Origin: Rhizobium sp. Root1212 | GTDB lineage: Bacteria > Pseudomonadota > Alphaproteobacteria > Rhizobiales > Rhizobiaceae | Direction: 5' to 3' | DNA length: 64,000 nucleotides | Assembly (NCBI RefSeq): GCF_001424985.1 | Contig: NZ_LMDA01000024.1 | Location: 40,106 to 104,105, forward strand | Shown here: piece by piece, positions 17,214 through 25,952 of the stretch | How the letters are laid out: the number at the start of each line of letters is the position of its first letter | How positions within the stretch are numbered: the first letter of the stretch is position 1 | Position numbers and translations under genes: made by a program | The notes under the pieces: model-generated | What the model was told of the DNA's origin: nothing | The model's database searches: none | The model's input: only the letters and a program-made list of their open reading frames with translations

Positions 17214-18359
17214 ATGTTTGATTTTTCGCTCGGCGAGACGGCGGATGCCATTCGCGAGATGACGGCGCGTTTTTCCACCGACAGGATCGCGCCGATCGCA
17301 GCCGAAATCGACCGGACAAACAGTTTTCCAGGCCAGCTTTGGCCGGAAATGGGCGCTCTGGGACTGCACGGGATTACCGTCGAGGAGGAGTTTGGCGGGT
17401 CGGGGCTCGGCTATCTCGAGCATGTGATCGCCATGGAGGAGGTTTCGCGGGCTTCCGCCTCCATCGGCCTCAGCTACGGCGCCCATTCCAATCTCTGCAT
17501 CAACCAGATCCGCCGCTGGGCGAGCCCCGAGCAGAAGAACCGGTATCTGCCGAAGCTGATCTCCGGCGAGCATGTCGGCTCGCTTGCTATGTCCGAGGCG
17601 GGATCGGGGTCCGATGTCGTTTCGATGCAGCTGAAAGCGGTGAAAAAGGGCGACCGCTATGTGCTGAACGGCACGAAATTCTGGATCACCAATGCGCCGC
17701 ATGCCGACGTGCTCGTCGTCTATGCCAAGACCGATATGATGGCCGGGCCGAAGGGTATTTCCGCCTTCATCATCGAGAAGGGAACGCCGGGGTTCAGCGT
17801 TTCGCCGAAGCTTGAAAAAATGGGGATGCGGGGCAGCGATACGGCGGAGCTTGTCTTTACCGATTGCGAAATTCCCGCTGAGGCGCTGATGGGCCGCGAA
17901 GGCGAGGGTGTGAAGATCCTGATGTCCGGGCTCGATTATGAGCGGACGGTGCTGGCCGGTGGGCCGCTCGGGATCATGCAGGCTTGCCTCGATGTCGCGC
18001 TGCCCTATGTGCGGGATCGAAAGCAGTTCGGAAAGCCGATCGGCGATTTCCAGCTGATGCAGGCCAAGGTCGCGGATATGTATGTGGCGCTGAATTCGGC
18101 GCGGGCTTACGTCTATTCCGTGGCGCGGGCTTGCGATGCCGGGCGCACCACACGCTCGGATGCTGCTGCTGCCATTCTGCTCGCCAGCGAGAATGCGGTG
18201 AAAGTGTCGATGGAGGCGATCCAGGCGCTGGGTGGGGCGGGCTATACCAAGGAATGGCCGGTAGAACGGTATCTGAGGGATGCCAAGCTCTATGATATCG
18301 GCGCCGGCACCAATGAAATCCGCCGTTACCTGATTGGCCGGGAGCTTGTCGCTTCATGA
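17214..18359 (+). CDS. ivd: Isovaleryl-CoA dehydrogenase
   Basis: A 381-residue acyl-CoA dehydrogenase: FAD-dependent oxidation of isovaleryl-CoA to 3-methylcrotonyl-CoA in leucine breakdown. Motifs include [50 protein letters not shown] (FAD binding), [18 protein letters not shown], and the C-terminal [33 protein letters not shown] pieces. The catalytic Glu lies in the [13 protein letters not shown] region, as in isovaleryl-CoA dehydrogenases. ATG 17214 is chosen over 17208 because GGAGG (17203-17207) then has normal spacing. It overlaps mccB by 4 bases (ATGA), first gene of a five-gene operon. Confidence 0.93.
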   Translation: MFDFSLGETADAIREMTARFSTDRIAPIAAEIDRTNSFPGQLWPEMGALGLHGITVEEEFGGSGLGYLEHVIAMEEVSRASASIGLSYGAHSNLCINQIRRWASPEQKNRYLPKLISGEHVGSLAMSEAGSGSDVVSMQLKAVKKGDRYVLNGTKFWITNAPHADVLVVYAKTDMMAGPKGISAFIIEKGTPGFSVSPKLEKMGMRGSDTAELVFTDCEIPAEALMGREGEGVKILMSGLDYERTVLAGGPLGIMQACLDVALPYVRDRKQFGKPIGDFQLMQAKVADMYVALNSARAYVYSVARACDAGRTTRSDAAAAILLASENAVKVSMEAIQALGGAGYTKEWPVERYLRDAKLYDIGAGTNEIRRYLIGRELVAS

Positions 18360-19966
18360 CCATTCTCTCCACCGCCGTCGATCGCGACAGCGACGCGTTT
18401 CGTTCGAATCATGACTTTAATCTGGGGCTTGCCGAAGAGCTTCGGCGGCAGGCCGGGCTCTATCGCGAGGGCGGCCCGGCGCGGGCGCGGGAACGCCACA
18501 CGTCCAAGGGCAAGCTTTTGGCACGCGACCGGGTGCAGGCGTTGCTTGATCCGGGCAGCCCCTTTCTAGAGCTTGGCACGCTGGCGGCAAACGGCATGTA
18601 TCATGGCGAGGCGCCGGGAGCGGGCATCGTTACCGGCGTCGGCCGGGTCTCGGGCCGCGAGGTGATGATCGTCGCCAATGATGCCACAGTCAAAGGCGGC
18701 GCCTATTTTCCGATGACGGTGAAGAAGCACCTGCGGGCGCAGGAAGTGGCGCTGGAAAACCGGCTACCCTGCATCTACCTCGTCGATTCCGGTGGGGCGA
18801 ACCTGCCGCATCAGGCGGAGGTCTTTCCCGACCGCGATCATTTTGGCGCGATCTTCTACAATCAGGCGCAGATGTCTGCTCAGGGGATCGCCCAGATCGC
18901 CTGCGTGATGGGAAGCTGCACGGCCGGCGGCGCCTATGTGCCGGCCATGTCCGACGAGACGGTGATCGTGCGCAACCAGGGCACCATCTTTCTCGCCGGC
19001 CCGCCTCTGGTGAAGGCGGCGACGGGGGAGGTGATCTCGGCTGAAGAGCTGGGCGGCGCCGAGACCCATGGGCGGCGTTCCGGTGTGGTCGATCATGTTG
19101 CTGAGAACGATACCCATGCGCTGATGATCGTGCGCGATATCGTGGCGCGGTTGAACCGCGTCAAGAGCGTCGATATCGAGCTTGCCGCGCCACGGGCACC
19201 TTTGCTCGATCCGACCGATCTTTATGGGATCGTACCGCAGGATGTGCGCATTCCCTACGATGTGCGCGAGATCATCGGGCGGATCGTCGATGGCTCGGAG
19301 TTTCATGAATTCAAGCAGCTTTACGGGACGACGCTGGTGTGCGGCTTTGCCCGGATCTGGGGCATGCCGGTGGCCATCATCGCCAACAATGGCGTGCTGT
19401 TTTCCGAAAGCGCGCTGAAGGGCGCGCATTTCATCGAGCTTGCCTGCCAGCGGCGCATCCCGCTGCTGTTCCTGCAGAATATTTCCGGCTTCATGGTCGG
19501 CGGGAAATACGAGGCGGGCGGCATTGCCAAGGATGGGGCAAAGCTGGTGACGGCCGTTGCCACCGCCAGCGTGCCGAAGGTAACGGTGTTGATCGGCGGC
19601 AGTTTTGGCGCGGGCAATTACGGCATGTGCGGGCGGGCTTACCGGCCGCGTTTCCTTTTTACCTGGCCGAACAGCCGCATCAGCGTCATGGGCGGCGAGC
19701 AGGCGGCTTCGGTGCTCGCCACCATCCGGCGCGACTCCATGGAGGCGCGCGGCGAGGACTGGCTGGTGGCGGAGGAGGAAACGTTCAAGAATACCGTCCG
19801 CGAGGGTTATGAGCGGGAAGGCAGCCCCTATTATGCGACGGCGCGGCTCTGGGACGACGGTATCATCGACCCGATGCAGACGCGCGACGTATTGGGTCTT
19901 GCCTTTTCGGCAGCCTTTAACGCACCGATCCCGCAAGCACCGCGCTTCGGCGTCTTCAGGATGTGA
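18356..19966 (+). CDS. mccB: 3-Methylcrotonyl-CoA carboxylase, carboxyltransferase (beta) subunit
   Basis: A 536-residue carboxyltransferase that moves CO2 from carboxybiotin to 3-methylcrotonyl-CoA. Hallmarks are [51 protein letters not shown], the second oxyanion-hole region [19 protein letters not shown] and [16 protein letters not shown]. Length and motifs match MCC beta rather than propionyl-CoA carboxylase beta. Coupled to ivd by a 4-base overlap and followed 7 bases later by mccA, so the three enzymes are made together. Confidence 0.94.
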   Translation: MTILSTAVDRDSDAFRSNHDFNLGLAEELRRQAGLYREGGPARARERHTSKGKLLARDRVQALLDPGSPFLELGTLAANGMYHGEAPGAGIVTGVGRVSGREVMIVANDATVKGGAYFPMTVKKHLRAQEVALENRLPCIYLVDSGGANLPHQAEVFPDRDHFGAIFYNQAQMSAQGIAQIACVMGSCTAGGAYVPAMSDETVIVRNQGTIFLAGPPLVKAATGEVISAEELGGAETHGRRSGVVDHVAENDTHALMIVRDIVARLNRVKSVDIELAAPRAPLLDPTDLYGIVPQDVRIPYDVREIIGRIVDGSEFHEFKQLYGTTLVCGFARIWGMPVAIIANNGVLFSESALKGAHFIELACQRRIPLLFLQNISGFMVGGKYEAGGIAKDGAKLVTAVATASVPKVTVLIGGSFGAGNYGMCGRAYRPRFLFTWPNSRISVMGGEQAASVLATIRRDSMEARGEDWLVAEEETFKNTVREGYEREGSPYYATARLWDDGIIDPMQTRDVLGLAFSAAFNAPIPQAPRFGVFRM

Positions 19967-19973
19967 GGAAGCC

Positions 19974-21833
19974 ATGTTCGAAAGCCTTCTCATTGCCAAT
20001 CGCGGCGAAATCGCCCGCCGTATCATCCGCACGGCAAATGCGCTCGGCATCCGCACCATCGCCGTCTATTCGGAGGCCGATGCCGGCTTGCCTTACGTCA
20101 GGGAGGCGAGCGAGGCCGTTGCAATCGGCCCGGCGACGGCGCGGGAGAGCTATCTTTCGGTGCCGCGCCTGCTGGAGGCCGCCGCGAAGACCGGGGCTGC
20201 GGCTGTTCATCCGGGCTATGGGTTCCTTTCCGAAAATGCGGAATTTGCCGAGGCCGTGCAGGCGGCTGGTATGGCCTGGGTCGGGGCGCCGCCAGCGGCA
20301 ATCCGCGCCATGGGACTGAAGGACGCGGCCAAGGCGCTGATGCAGCGCGCCGGCGTGCCGGTGACGCCGGGCTATATGGGGGATGATCAATCCGAGGCGC
20401 GGCTGGAGCGTGAGGCAGGCGAGATAGGGTATCCCGTTCTGATCAAGGCCGTGGCAGGCGGTGGCGGCAAGGGCATGCGGCGGGTGGATGATGCGGGAGA
20501 TTTCATCGCTTCGCTTGCTTCCTGCCGGCGCGAGGCGGCATCTTCCTTTGGCGACGACCGGGTACTGATCGAAAAATACATCCGCAACCCGCGCCATATC
20601 GAGGTTCAGGTCTTTGCCGATAGTCATGGCAATGCTGTACATCTGTTCGAGCGGGATTGCTCGGTGCAGCGGCGTCACCAGAAGATCATCGAGGAAGCGC
20701 CGGCACCCGGCATGGATGCGACGACGCGGCAGGCGATCTGTGAAGCCGCGGTGAAGGCGGCGCGGGCCGTCGATTATATCGGGGCGGGGACGGTCGAGTT
20801 CATCGCCGATGCTTCGGAGGGCTTAAGGGCCGATCGCATCTGGTTCATGGAGATGAACACCCGGCTGCAGGTCGAGCACCCGGTGACCGAGGCGATTACC
20901 GGCGAAGACCTTGTGCTCTGGCAATTGAAGGCTGCGGCCGGCGAGCCGTTGCCGAAAACGCAGGGTGAAATCGCGATGCGGGGCTGGGCGGTGGAGGCGC
21001 GGCTTTATGCGGAAAATCCGCAGACCGGCTATCTGCCTTCGACCGGAGTGCTGCAGCATCTGAGGCTGCCGAAAGGCGTTCGGGTCGATAGCGGCGTCGA
21101 GGAAGGCAACGAGATCACCAGCTTCTACGATCCGATGATCGCCAAGATCATCGCCCATGGGCATGATCGGAACGCGGCTCTCGACCGGCTGGCGAAGGCC
21201 TGTGGCGAAATCGAGATCTGGCCGGTGAAATCCAATGCCAATCTGCTCTGCCGCATTGCCGAGGACGAGGATTTTCGGGCCGGTGCCGTCGATACCGGCT
21301 TTCTGGATCGGAAGGGTGAGCGGCTTGTTGCGGAGGAGCCGGACAAGGCTGTTATCGATGCGGCGGCGGCAAGTCTTGCCCGCCGTAGTGGCAACGATCC
21401 TTGGAGCGCGCTGACGGGATTTCGTGTTGCCGCCCGGCCTGATGTGCGGGCGAATGTGCTGGTGGGCGGCAAGCCCTATGTTGGGCATATCGAGGGGGTG
21501 GGGGGTGCCGTCTCCATCGCTGGCGAAACCGTGCTCTTTCAGGAAGGGTTCGCCTGGCCGATCGGCTTGCCGAGCGCCAGTCGCGTGGAGGCTTCCGACC
21601 ACGGCGGGGATGGCGCGATCCTGTCGCCGATGCCGGGGCTGGTGACGCTGGTGGAAACGACGGAAGGCGCGAGCGTGCGCAAGGGAGACCGGCTGATGAC
21701 GATCGAGGCGATGAAAATGGAACACAGCCTGAAGGCGCCCTTCGACGGCACCGTTAAGGGCTTGCGCGCCAGCGTCGGCATGAAGGTCAGCGAAAGCCAG
21801 GTGATGGCGACCGTCGTGAAGGATGAGGTGTGA
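19974..21833 (+). CDS. mccA: 3-Methylcrotonyl-CoA carboxylase, biotin carboxylase/BCCP (alpha) subunit
   Basis: A 619-residue biotin-dependent carboxylase subunit. N-terminal FESLLIANRGEIARRIIRTA, HPGYGFLSENAEFAE, the ATP-grasp loop AGGGGKGMR, VEKY-type and HIEVQVFADSHGN segments, and the active-site RLQVEHPVTE are present. The C-terminal biotinyl domain carries EAMKMEH, whose Lys is biotinylated. It carboxylates biotin using ATP and bicarbonate for the MccB reaction. Start ATG 19974 follows GAGGAAG; a longer upstream frame overlaps mccB and is not used. The stop overlaps the next ATG (TGATG). Confidence 0.94.
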   Translation: MFESLLIANRGEIARRIIRTANALGIRTIAVYSEADAGLPYVREASEAVAIGPATARESYLSVPRLLEAAAKTGAAAVHPGYGFLSENAEFAEAVQAAGMAWVGAPPAAIRAMGLKDAAKALMQRAGVPVTPGYMGDDQSEARLEREAGEIGYPVLIKAVAGGGGKGMRRVDDAGDFIASLASCRREAASSFGDDRVLIEKYIRNPRHIEVQVFADSHGNAVHLFERDCSVQRRHQKIIEEAPAPGMDATTRQAICEAAVKAARAVDYIGAGTVEFIADASEGLRADRIWFMEMNTRLQVEHPVTEAITGEDLVLWQLKAAAGEPLPKTQGEIAMRGWAVEARLYAENPQTGYLPSTGVLQHLRLPKGVRVDSGVEEGNEITSFYDPMIAKIIAHGHDRNAALDRLAKACGEIEIWPVKSNANLLCRIAEDEDFRAGAVDTGFLDRKGERLVAEEPDKAVIDAAAASLARRSGNDPWSALTGFRVAARPDVRANVLVGGKPYVGHIEGVGGAVSIAGETVLFQEGFAWPIGLPSASRVEASDHGGDGAILSPMPGLVTLVETTEGASVRKGDRLMTIEAMKMEHSLKAPFDGTVKGLRASVGMKVSESQVMATVVKDEV

Positions 21834-22285
21834 TGGCCGGGCGCTATTTCGATGAATGGGTTGTCGGAGACAAAATCGCCCACGATATCCGCCGCACGGT
21901 GACGGAAACCGACAATCTGCTGATCACCACGCTCACCCATAATCCGCAGCCGCTGCATCTGGATGCCGAATATGCCGGCGCGACGGAATTCGGGCGGATC
22001 GTCGTCAATGGCACCTTCACCTTCGCGCTCACGGTGGGCCTGTCCGTGGGCGATACGACGCTTGGCGTGCTCGTCGCCAATCTCGGTTATGACAAGGTGG
22101 TGATGCCGAAGCCGGTTTTTGTCGGCGATACGTTGAGGGTGGAGACGGAGGTGACCGCGCTTCGGCCCTCCGGTTCGCGGCCGGATGCGGGTATCGTGAC
22201 CTTCGAGCACACGACGCTCAACCAGCGGGATGAGATCGTTTGCAAGATGCTGCGGATGGCGCTTTTGCAGAGGCGGCCGGCATGA
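21833..22285 (+). CDS. MaoC-family (R)-specific enoyl-CoA hydratase
   Basis: A 150-residue hot-dog protein. The hydratase motif appears as THNPQPLHLDAEYA (Asp/His-type active loop), followed by FGRIVVNGTFTFAL. MaoC enzymes hydrate enoyl-CoA esters. It overlaps mccA by one base and the CoA-lyase gene by four, so it belongs to the leucine operon, where a 3-methylglutaconyl-CoA hydratase (usually crotonase-fold LiuC) is expected. MaoC plus CitE pairs are also known for itaconyl-CoA hydratase/citramalyl-CoA lyase and mesaconyl-CoA steps, so the substrate is open. Confidence 0.85.
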   Translation: MAGRYFDEWVVGDKIAHDIRRTVTETDNLLITTLTHNPQPLHLDAEYAGATEFGRIVVNGTFTFALTVGLSVGDTTLGVLVANLGYDKVVMPKPVFVGDTLRVETEVTALRPSGSRPDAGIVTFEHTTLNQRDEIVCKMLRMALLQRRPA

Positions 22286-23325
22286 GGCTGCGCTCGCTGC
22301 TTTTCGTGCCCGGCGACCGCCCCGAGCGCTTCGAAAAGGCTGTCGCCTCGGGTGCGGATGCGATCATTTTCGATCTTGAGGATTCGGTGGTTTCGGCCGC
22401 CAAGGACAAGGCGCGGGAATGTGTGGGGGATTTTCTTGCAAGGTTCGGGACGGCGCCGCTTGCTCTCTCTTCTCCCCGGCGGGGAGAAGGTGCCCGAAGG
22501 GCGAACGAGGGGATATCTCCGCAAACTCAGAGCAAGCCGGTCCCCTCATCCGACCCTGCGGGCCACCTTCTCCCCGCTGGGGAGAAGGGAAAGCAAGTGG
22601 CTGCTGCTGCGGCGTCTGATAGTCCAGCTTTGCGGCAACATCCCGACTGCGCGGTCTTCGTGCGCGTCAATCCGTTGGAAAGCGACGACCTGGAGAAGGA
22701 TCTCGGCGTTCTCGCTTCGGGGCTTCCCGATGGGCTAGTGTTGCCGAAAGCGGAGGGGGCTGCTTCCGTGCGGGCGCTATCCGTTCGCGTGAGCAAGATG
22801 GCGGGTGCGGCCGTTCCGATCCTGCCGATCGCCACCGAAGCACCGGCGGCGATTTTTCAGCTTGGCACCTATGCGCAGGTCGGCCCGGAAATTTGCGGCC
22901 TGACCTGGGGGGCGGAAGACCTGCCGGCCGCAATAGGCGCGCTTTCGGCGCGGGAGGCGGATGGTGGTTATACCGATCCCTATCGGATGGTGCGGTCGCT
23001 GGCGCTTTTCGCCGCCCATGCTGCCGGGGTTGCGGCAATCGAAACGGTCTATCCCGATATTCGTGATCTTTCGGGGCTTGAGGCCTACGCTCGGCGCGGG
23101 CGGCGGGATGGGTTTACCGGGATGCTGGCGATCCATCCGGCGCAGGTGGAGGTGATCAACCGGGCGTTCACGCCAAACGAGGAGGAAATCGCACGTGCCG
23201 AGCGGATTATCGCGGCTTTTGCGGCAAACCCGGAGGCGGGGGCTATCCAGCTCGACGGGCGCATGCTCGACCGGCCGCATCTGAAGCTGGCGTTGGCTGT
23301 CACCGAGGCGGCAAGAGGGTTTTGA
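22282..23325 (+). CDS. HpcH/HpaI-CitE family CoA-ester lyase, carrying an in-frame palindromic insert
   Basis: A 347-residue TIM-barrel aldolase/lyase. The start MRLRSLLFVPGDRPERFEKA, IIFDLEDSV (metal Glu/Asp), VFVRVNPLES, VLPKAEGA, IATEAPAAIF and LTWGAEDLPAAIG match CitE-type lyases that cleave 3-hydroxyacyl-CoA (malyl-, citramalyl-, citryl-CoA). Relatives are about 275-300 residues. The excess is residues ~62-106, encoded by a RIME-like repeat (22469-22587) that keeps the frame and inserts an Arg/Gly/Pro/Ser-rich loop just before the VFVRVN strand. In this operon it could perform the HMG-CoA lyase step, or act on another CoA ester. Start ATG 22282 overlaps the MaoC stop. Confidence 0.85.
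   Translation: MRLRSLLFVPGDRPERFEKAVASGADAIIFDLEDSVVSAAKDKARECVGDFLARFGTAPLALSSPRRGEGARRANEGISPQTQSKPVPSSDPAGHLLPAGEKGKQVAAAAASDSPALRQHPDCAVFVRVNPLESDDLEKDLGVLASGLPDGLVLPKAEGAASVRALSVRVSKMAGAAVPILPIATEAPAAIFQLGTYAQVGPEICGLTWGAEDLPAAIGALSAREADGGYTDPYRMVRSLALFAAHAAGVAAIETVYPDIRDLSGLEAYARRGRRDGFTGMLAIHPAQVEVINRAFTPNEEEIARAERIIAAFAANPEAGAIQLDGRMLDRPHLKLALAVTEAARGF
22469..22587. repeat. RIME-like palindromic repeat inside a coding sequence
   Basis: Two perfect palindromes, CTTCTCCCC-GGC-GGGGAGAAG (22469-22489) and CTTCTCCCC-GCT-GGGGAGAAG (22567-22587), bracket arms in inverted orientation (GGTGCCCGAAGGGCGAACGA versus TCATCCGACCCTGCGGGCCACC, the latter in two pieces). The same structure occurs at 37895-38008, and a partial copy at 63992-64000. 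It matches what is known of rhizobial intergenic mosaic elements. This copy is translated in frame within the CoA-lyase gene. Confidence 0.9.
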
Positions 23326-23447
23326 CGCTCTGTTCACAGCTTCGGCATCGCCGCCGGATCGCGTTGTAAGTCGGCCGTCTTGAACCTACATATTGCCCGA
23401 CCGAAAAACCATCATGGTCTCTCAAAGACGATCAAGGAGAGGACTGA

Positions 23448-23894
23448 ATGACTGCTTATACCAAGAACCCGGATGCCATCGCTAAGCTCTCCCCGGAGCA
23501 GTATCGCGTGACGCAGGAAAGCGGCACGGAGCGGCCCGGTACCGGTGAATATCTCTACAACAAGAAGCCCGGTATCTATGTCGATATCGTTTCCGGCGAA
23601 CCGTTGTTTGCCTCGTCCGACAAGTATGAATCCGGCTGCGGCTGGCCGAGCTTCACCAAGCCGATCGAGCCGGCGTATGTCACCGAATTGCGCGATGTCT
23701 CGCATGGCATGGTTCGCACCGAGGTTCGCTCCAGCCATGGCGACAGCCATCTCGGCCACGTCTTCCCCGACGGCCCGATCGATCGTGGCGGTCTGCGCTA
23801 TTGCATCAATTCGGCATCCCTGCGCTTCGTTCCCCGCGAAGAGATGGCTGCGGAAGGCTACGGAGACTACATCAACCAGGTGGAGGATATCTGA
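23448..23894 (+). CDS. msrB: Peptide-methionine (R)-S-oxide reductase MsrB
   Basis: A 148-residue MsrB that reduces methionine-R-sulfoxide in proteins. Motifs include [12 protein letters not shown] (here [11 protein letters not shown]), [15 protein letters not shown] and [11 protein letters not shown] with the catalytic Cys. The zinc-binding CxxC pairs of many MsrB proteins are absent, so it is the zinc-free form. ATG 23448 follows AAGGAGAGG. The stop overlaps the msrA start by one base, so both stereoisomers of oxidised methionine are handled by one transcript. Confidence 0.95.
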   Translation: MTAYTKNPDAIAKLSPEQYRVTQESGTERPGTGEYLYNKKPGIYVDIVSGEPLFASSDKYESGCGWPSFTKPIEPAYVTELRDVSHGMVRTEVRSSHGDSHLGHVFPDGPIDRGGLRYCINSASLRFVPREEMAAEGYGDYINQVEDI

Positions 23895-24415
23895 TGACGA
23901 CTGAACGCGCAGTTCTGGCCGGCGGCTGCTTCTGGGGCATGCAGGATCTGATCCGCCGTTTCGATGGCGTGGTTTCCACGCGCGTCGGCTATTCCGGCGG
24001 TGATGTACCGAACGCCACCTATCGCGATCACGGCACCCATGCCGAGGCGATCGAGATCGTCTTCGATCCGGCAAAAACCAGCTATCGCCGCATCCTGGAA
24101 TTCTTCTTCCAGATCCACGATCCCTCGACGCCGAACCGTCAGGGCAACGACCGCGGCACCAGCTATCGTTCGGCGATCTTCTACGAGAACGACGAGCAGA
24201 AACGCATTGCCGAAGATACGATCGCCGATGTCGATGCGTCCGGCCTGTGGCCGGGCAAAGTGGTGACGGAACTGAGCCCCGTGGGTGATTTCTGGGAAGC
24301 CGAGCCGGAGCATCAGGATTATCTGGAGCGTATCCCGAACGGTTATACCTGCCACTTCATCCGCCCGAACTGGCGTCTGCCGGTTCGCAGCGAGGCGCAG
24401 AAGGCGGCTTCGTAA
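23894..24415 (+). CDS. msrA: Peptide-methionine (S)-S-oxide reductase MsrA
   Basis: A 173-residue MsrA reducing methionine-S-sulfoxide. It has the catalytic AGGCFWGMQ near the start, [25 protein letters not shown] pieces, the [16 protein letters not shown] region and [11 protein letters not shown] second Cys (NGYTCHF) near the C-terminus is the likely resolving thiol. Translationally coupled to msrB (TGATG). A terminator follows 27 bases after the stop. Confidence 0.95.
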   Translation: MTTERAVLAGGCFWGMQDLIRRFDGVVSTRVGYSGGDVPNATYRDHGTHAEAIEIVFDPAKTSYRRILEFFFQIHDPSTPNRQGNDRGTSYRSAIFYENDEQKRIAEDTIADVDASGLWPGKVVTELSPVGDFWEAEPEHQDYLERIPNGYTCHFIRPNWRLPVRSEAQKAAS

Positions 24416-24441
24416 ACTTCGGTTTGCATATGAAAATCAGG

Positions 24442-24467
24442 CGCCGGGCACTCGTGTCCGGCGTTTT
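24442..24467 (+). terminator. Rho-independent terminator after msrBA
   Basis: CGCCGGGCAC (24442-24451) pairs with GTGTCCGGCG (24454-24463, one G-T pair) and TTTT follows. The rest of the 323-base gap 24416-24738 has no convincing gene; short frames there lack ribosome binding sites and rhizobial codon bias. Confidence 0.8.
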
Positions 24468-24738
24468 CATGGGCGGGTCGCAAATGCGCTGGTGCGACAT
24501 GTGTTGCGGTGTTATTGAGCCCTGCGAAACGGCATCAAAGGTTATGCCCATGTCATTCCAAGCAGTTGCGATCGACCAAAGGGACAAGCCCGCCTTCTAC
24601 CGTGAGCCGGCAGGCCGGCGGGATGACCAAGGCGATACCGTCTTTGCCGCGAGTCGCTGGAGCGAAACGGCCGGCTGAGCCGGTCGTATCCGCCCGTTCC
24701 TGCCGCTGCTGTCCCGCCATCTTTCTCCGGTTTCCGCC

Positions 24739-25815
24739 ATGCCGCACTTTCCAAAATTGTTTCAGCCCATCCTTGCGGGGGCGACGTTGCGCGAGCGGGC
24801 TCTGGCCTGTGTCGGGGCGCTGGTCGGCATCGCGCTGACGGGGCTGATATCAGGTTACTTCTTTGGAGCAGGGCCTGAGCTGCCGCTGATCGTTGCGCCG
24901 ATGGGGGCGTCGGCGGTGTTGCTGTTTGCGGTTCCCGCCAGTCCGCTGGCGCAGCCGTGGTCGATTGTCGGCGGCAATACGATTTCCGCGCTGGTCGGGG
25001 TTCTGACGGCGCGCTTCATCGGCGATCCCGTCATCGCGACCGGCGTCGGGGTGGCGCTTGCGATTGGCGCCATGTCGCTGACGCGCTGCCTGCATCCGCC
25101 GGGCGGGGCCGCGGCGCTGACGGCGGTGCTGGGCGGTCCGGTGGTGGCAAGCTGGGGCTTCCTCTTTCCGCTGGTGCCGGTGGCGCTGAATTCGCTTATT
25201 CTCCTCGGCCTCGGGCTCGTCTTCCACAAGCTGGCGCGGCGCAACTATCCGCATGTCGTGCCGCCGGCGCCGGTCAATACCCATGCGACGGCCGATCCGC
25301 CGCCGGCGGAGCGTGTCGGCTTTCGCGAGGAAGACCTCGACGCCGCCCTTGCTGCGCTCGACGAGACCTTCGACATCGACCGCGGCGACCTGAGCCGGCT
25401 CCTGCACCAGATCGAGCGGCAGGCTACGCTGCGCGCCCATGGCGATATCCTCTGCAGTGATATCATGTCGCGCGATGTGATCGCGATCGATGAGCAGACA
25501 AGCGTCGAGGAAGCGCGGGCGCTGCTGCTCAAGCACAATATCCGCACCCTGCCGGTGAAGGGCGCTGACGGCCGGCTGATCGGCACGGTCGGCCTGCGCG
25601 AGCTTTCCCAAGGCGGCGAGCATCTCGGCGGGCGGCTGACGCCGGCGATCACCGCCAAGGCCTATGATCACGCCTTCGGCCTGCTGACTGCCATGACCGA
25701 CGGCAAGACCCATGCGGTGATCATCGTCGACGAGGCGCGGCATGTGGTCGGCCTGATTTCGCAGACCGATCTGCTGAGTGCCGTTGCCAGTGCGCTGCCG
25801 AAGGCGGTTGCATAA
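24739..25815 (+). CDS. HPP-family integral membrane protein with two CBS domains
   Basis: A 358-residue protein. Residues ~15-165 form four or five membrane helices of the HPP family, including MGASAVLLFAVP, and the name-giving LHPPGGAAALTAVLGG. A linker rich in Pro leads to a CBS pair (about 225-350): DIMSRDVIAIDEQTSVEEA, LPVKGADGRLIGTVGL and VVGLISQTDLLSA. HPP proteins have been linked to nitrite transport in cyanobacteria and plastids; CBS pairs sense adenine nucleotides. The rhizobial substrate is not established. Single gene with its own upstream gap. Confidence 0.88.
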   Translation: MPHFPKLFQPILAGATLRERALACVGALVGIALTGLISGYFFGAGPELPLIVAPMGASAVLLFAVPASPLAQPWSIVGGNTISALVGVLTARFIGDPVIATGVGVALAIGAMSLTRCLHPPGGAAALTAVLGGPVVASWGFLFPLVPVALNSLILLGLGLVFHKLARRNYPHVVPPAPVNTHATADPPPAERVGFREEDLDAALAALDETFDIDRGDLSRLLHQIERQATLRAHGDILCSDIMSRDVIAIDEQTSVEEARALLLKHNIRTLPVKGADGRLIGTVGLRELSQGGEHLGGRLTPAITAKAYDHAFGLLTAMTDGKTHAVIIVDEARHVVGLISQTDLLSAVASALPKAVA

Positions 25816-25952
25816 GCAATCGCCGATCTTCGGCCCGGTCGTGCTACACTCTTGGCTTGCGGGGCGAAATATGAGAAACGGGGTCCTGTTTTCGATCCCG
25901 TCCACGAGGCCGATATTCGTTCCCCGTGCGGCTGCTGATGAGCCGATCTCCC

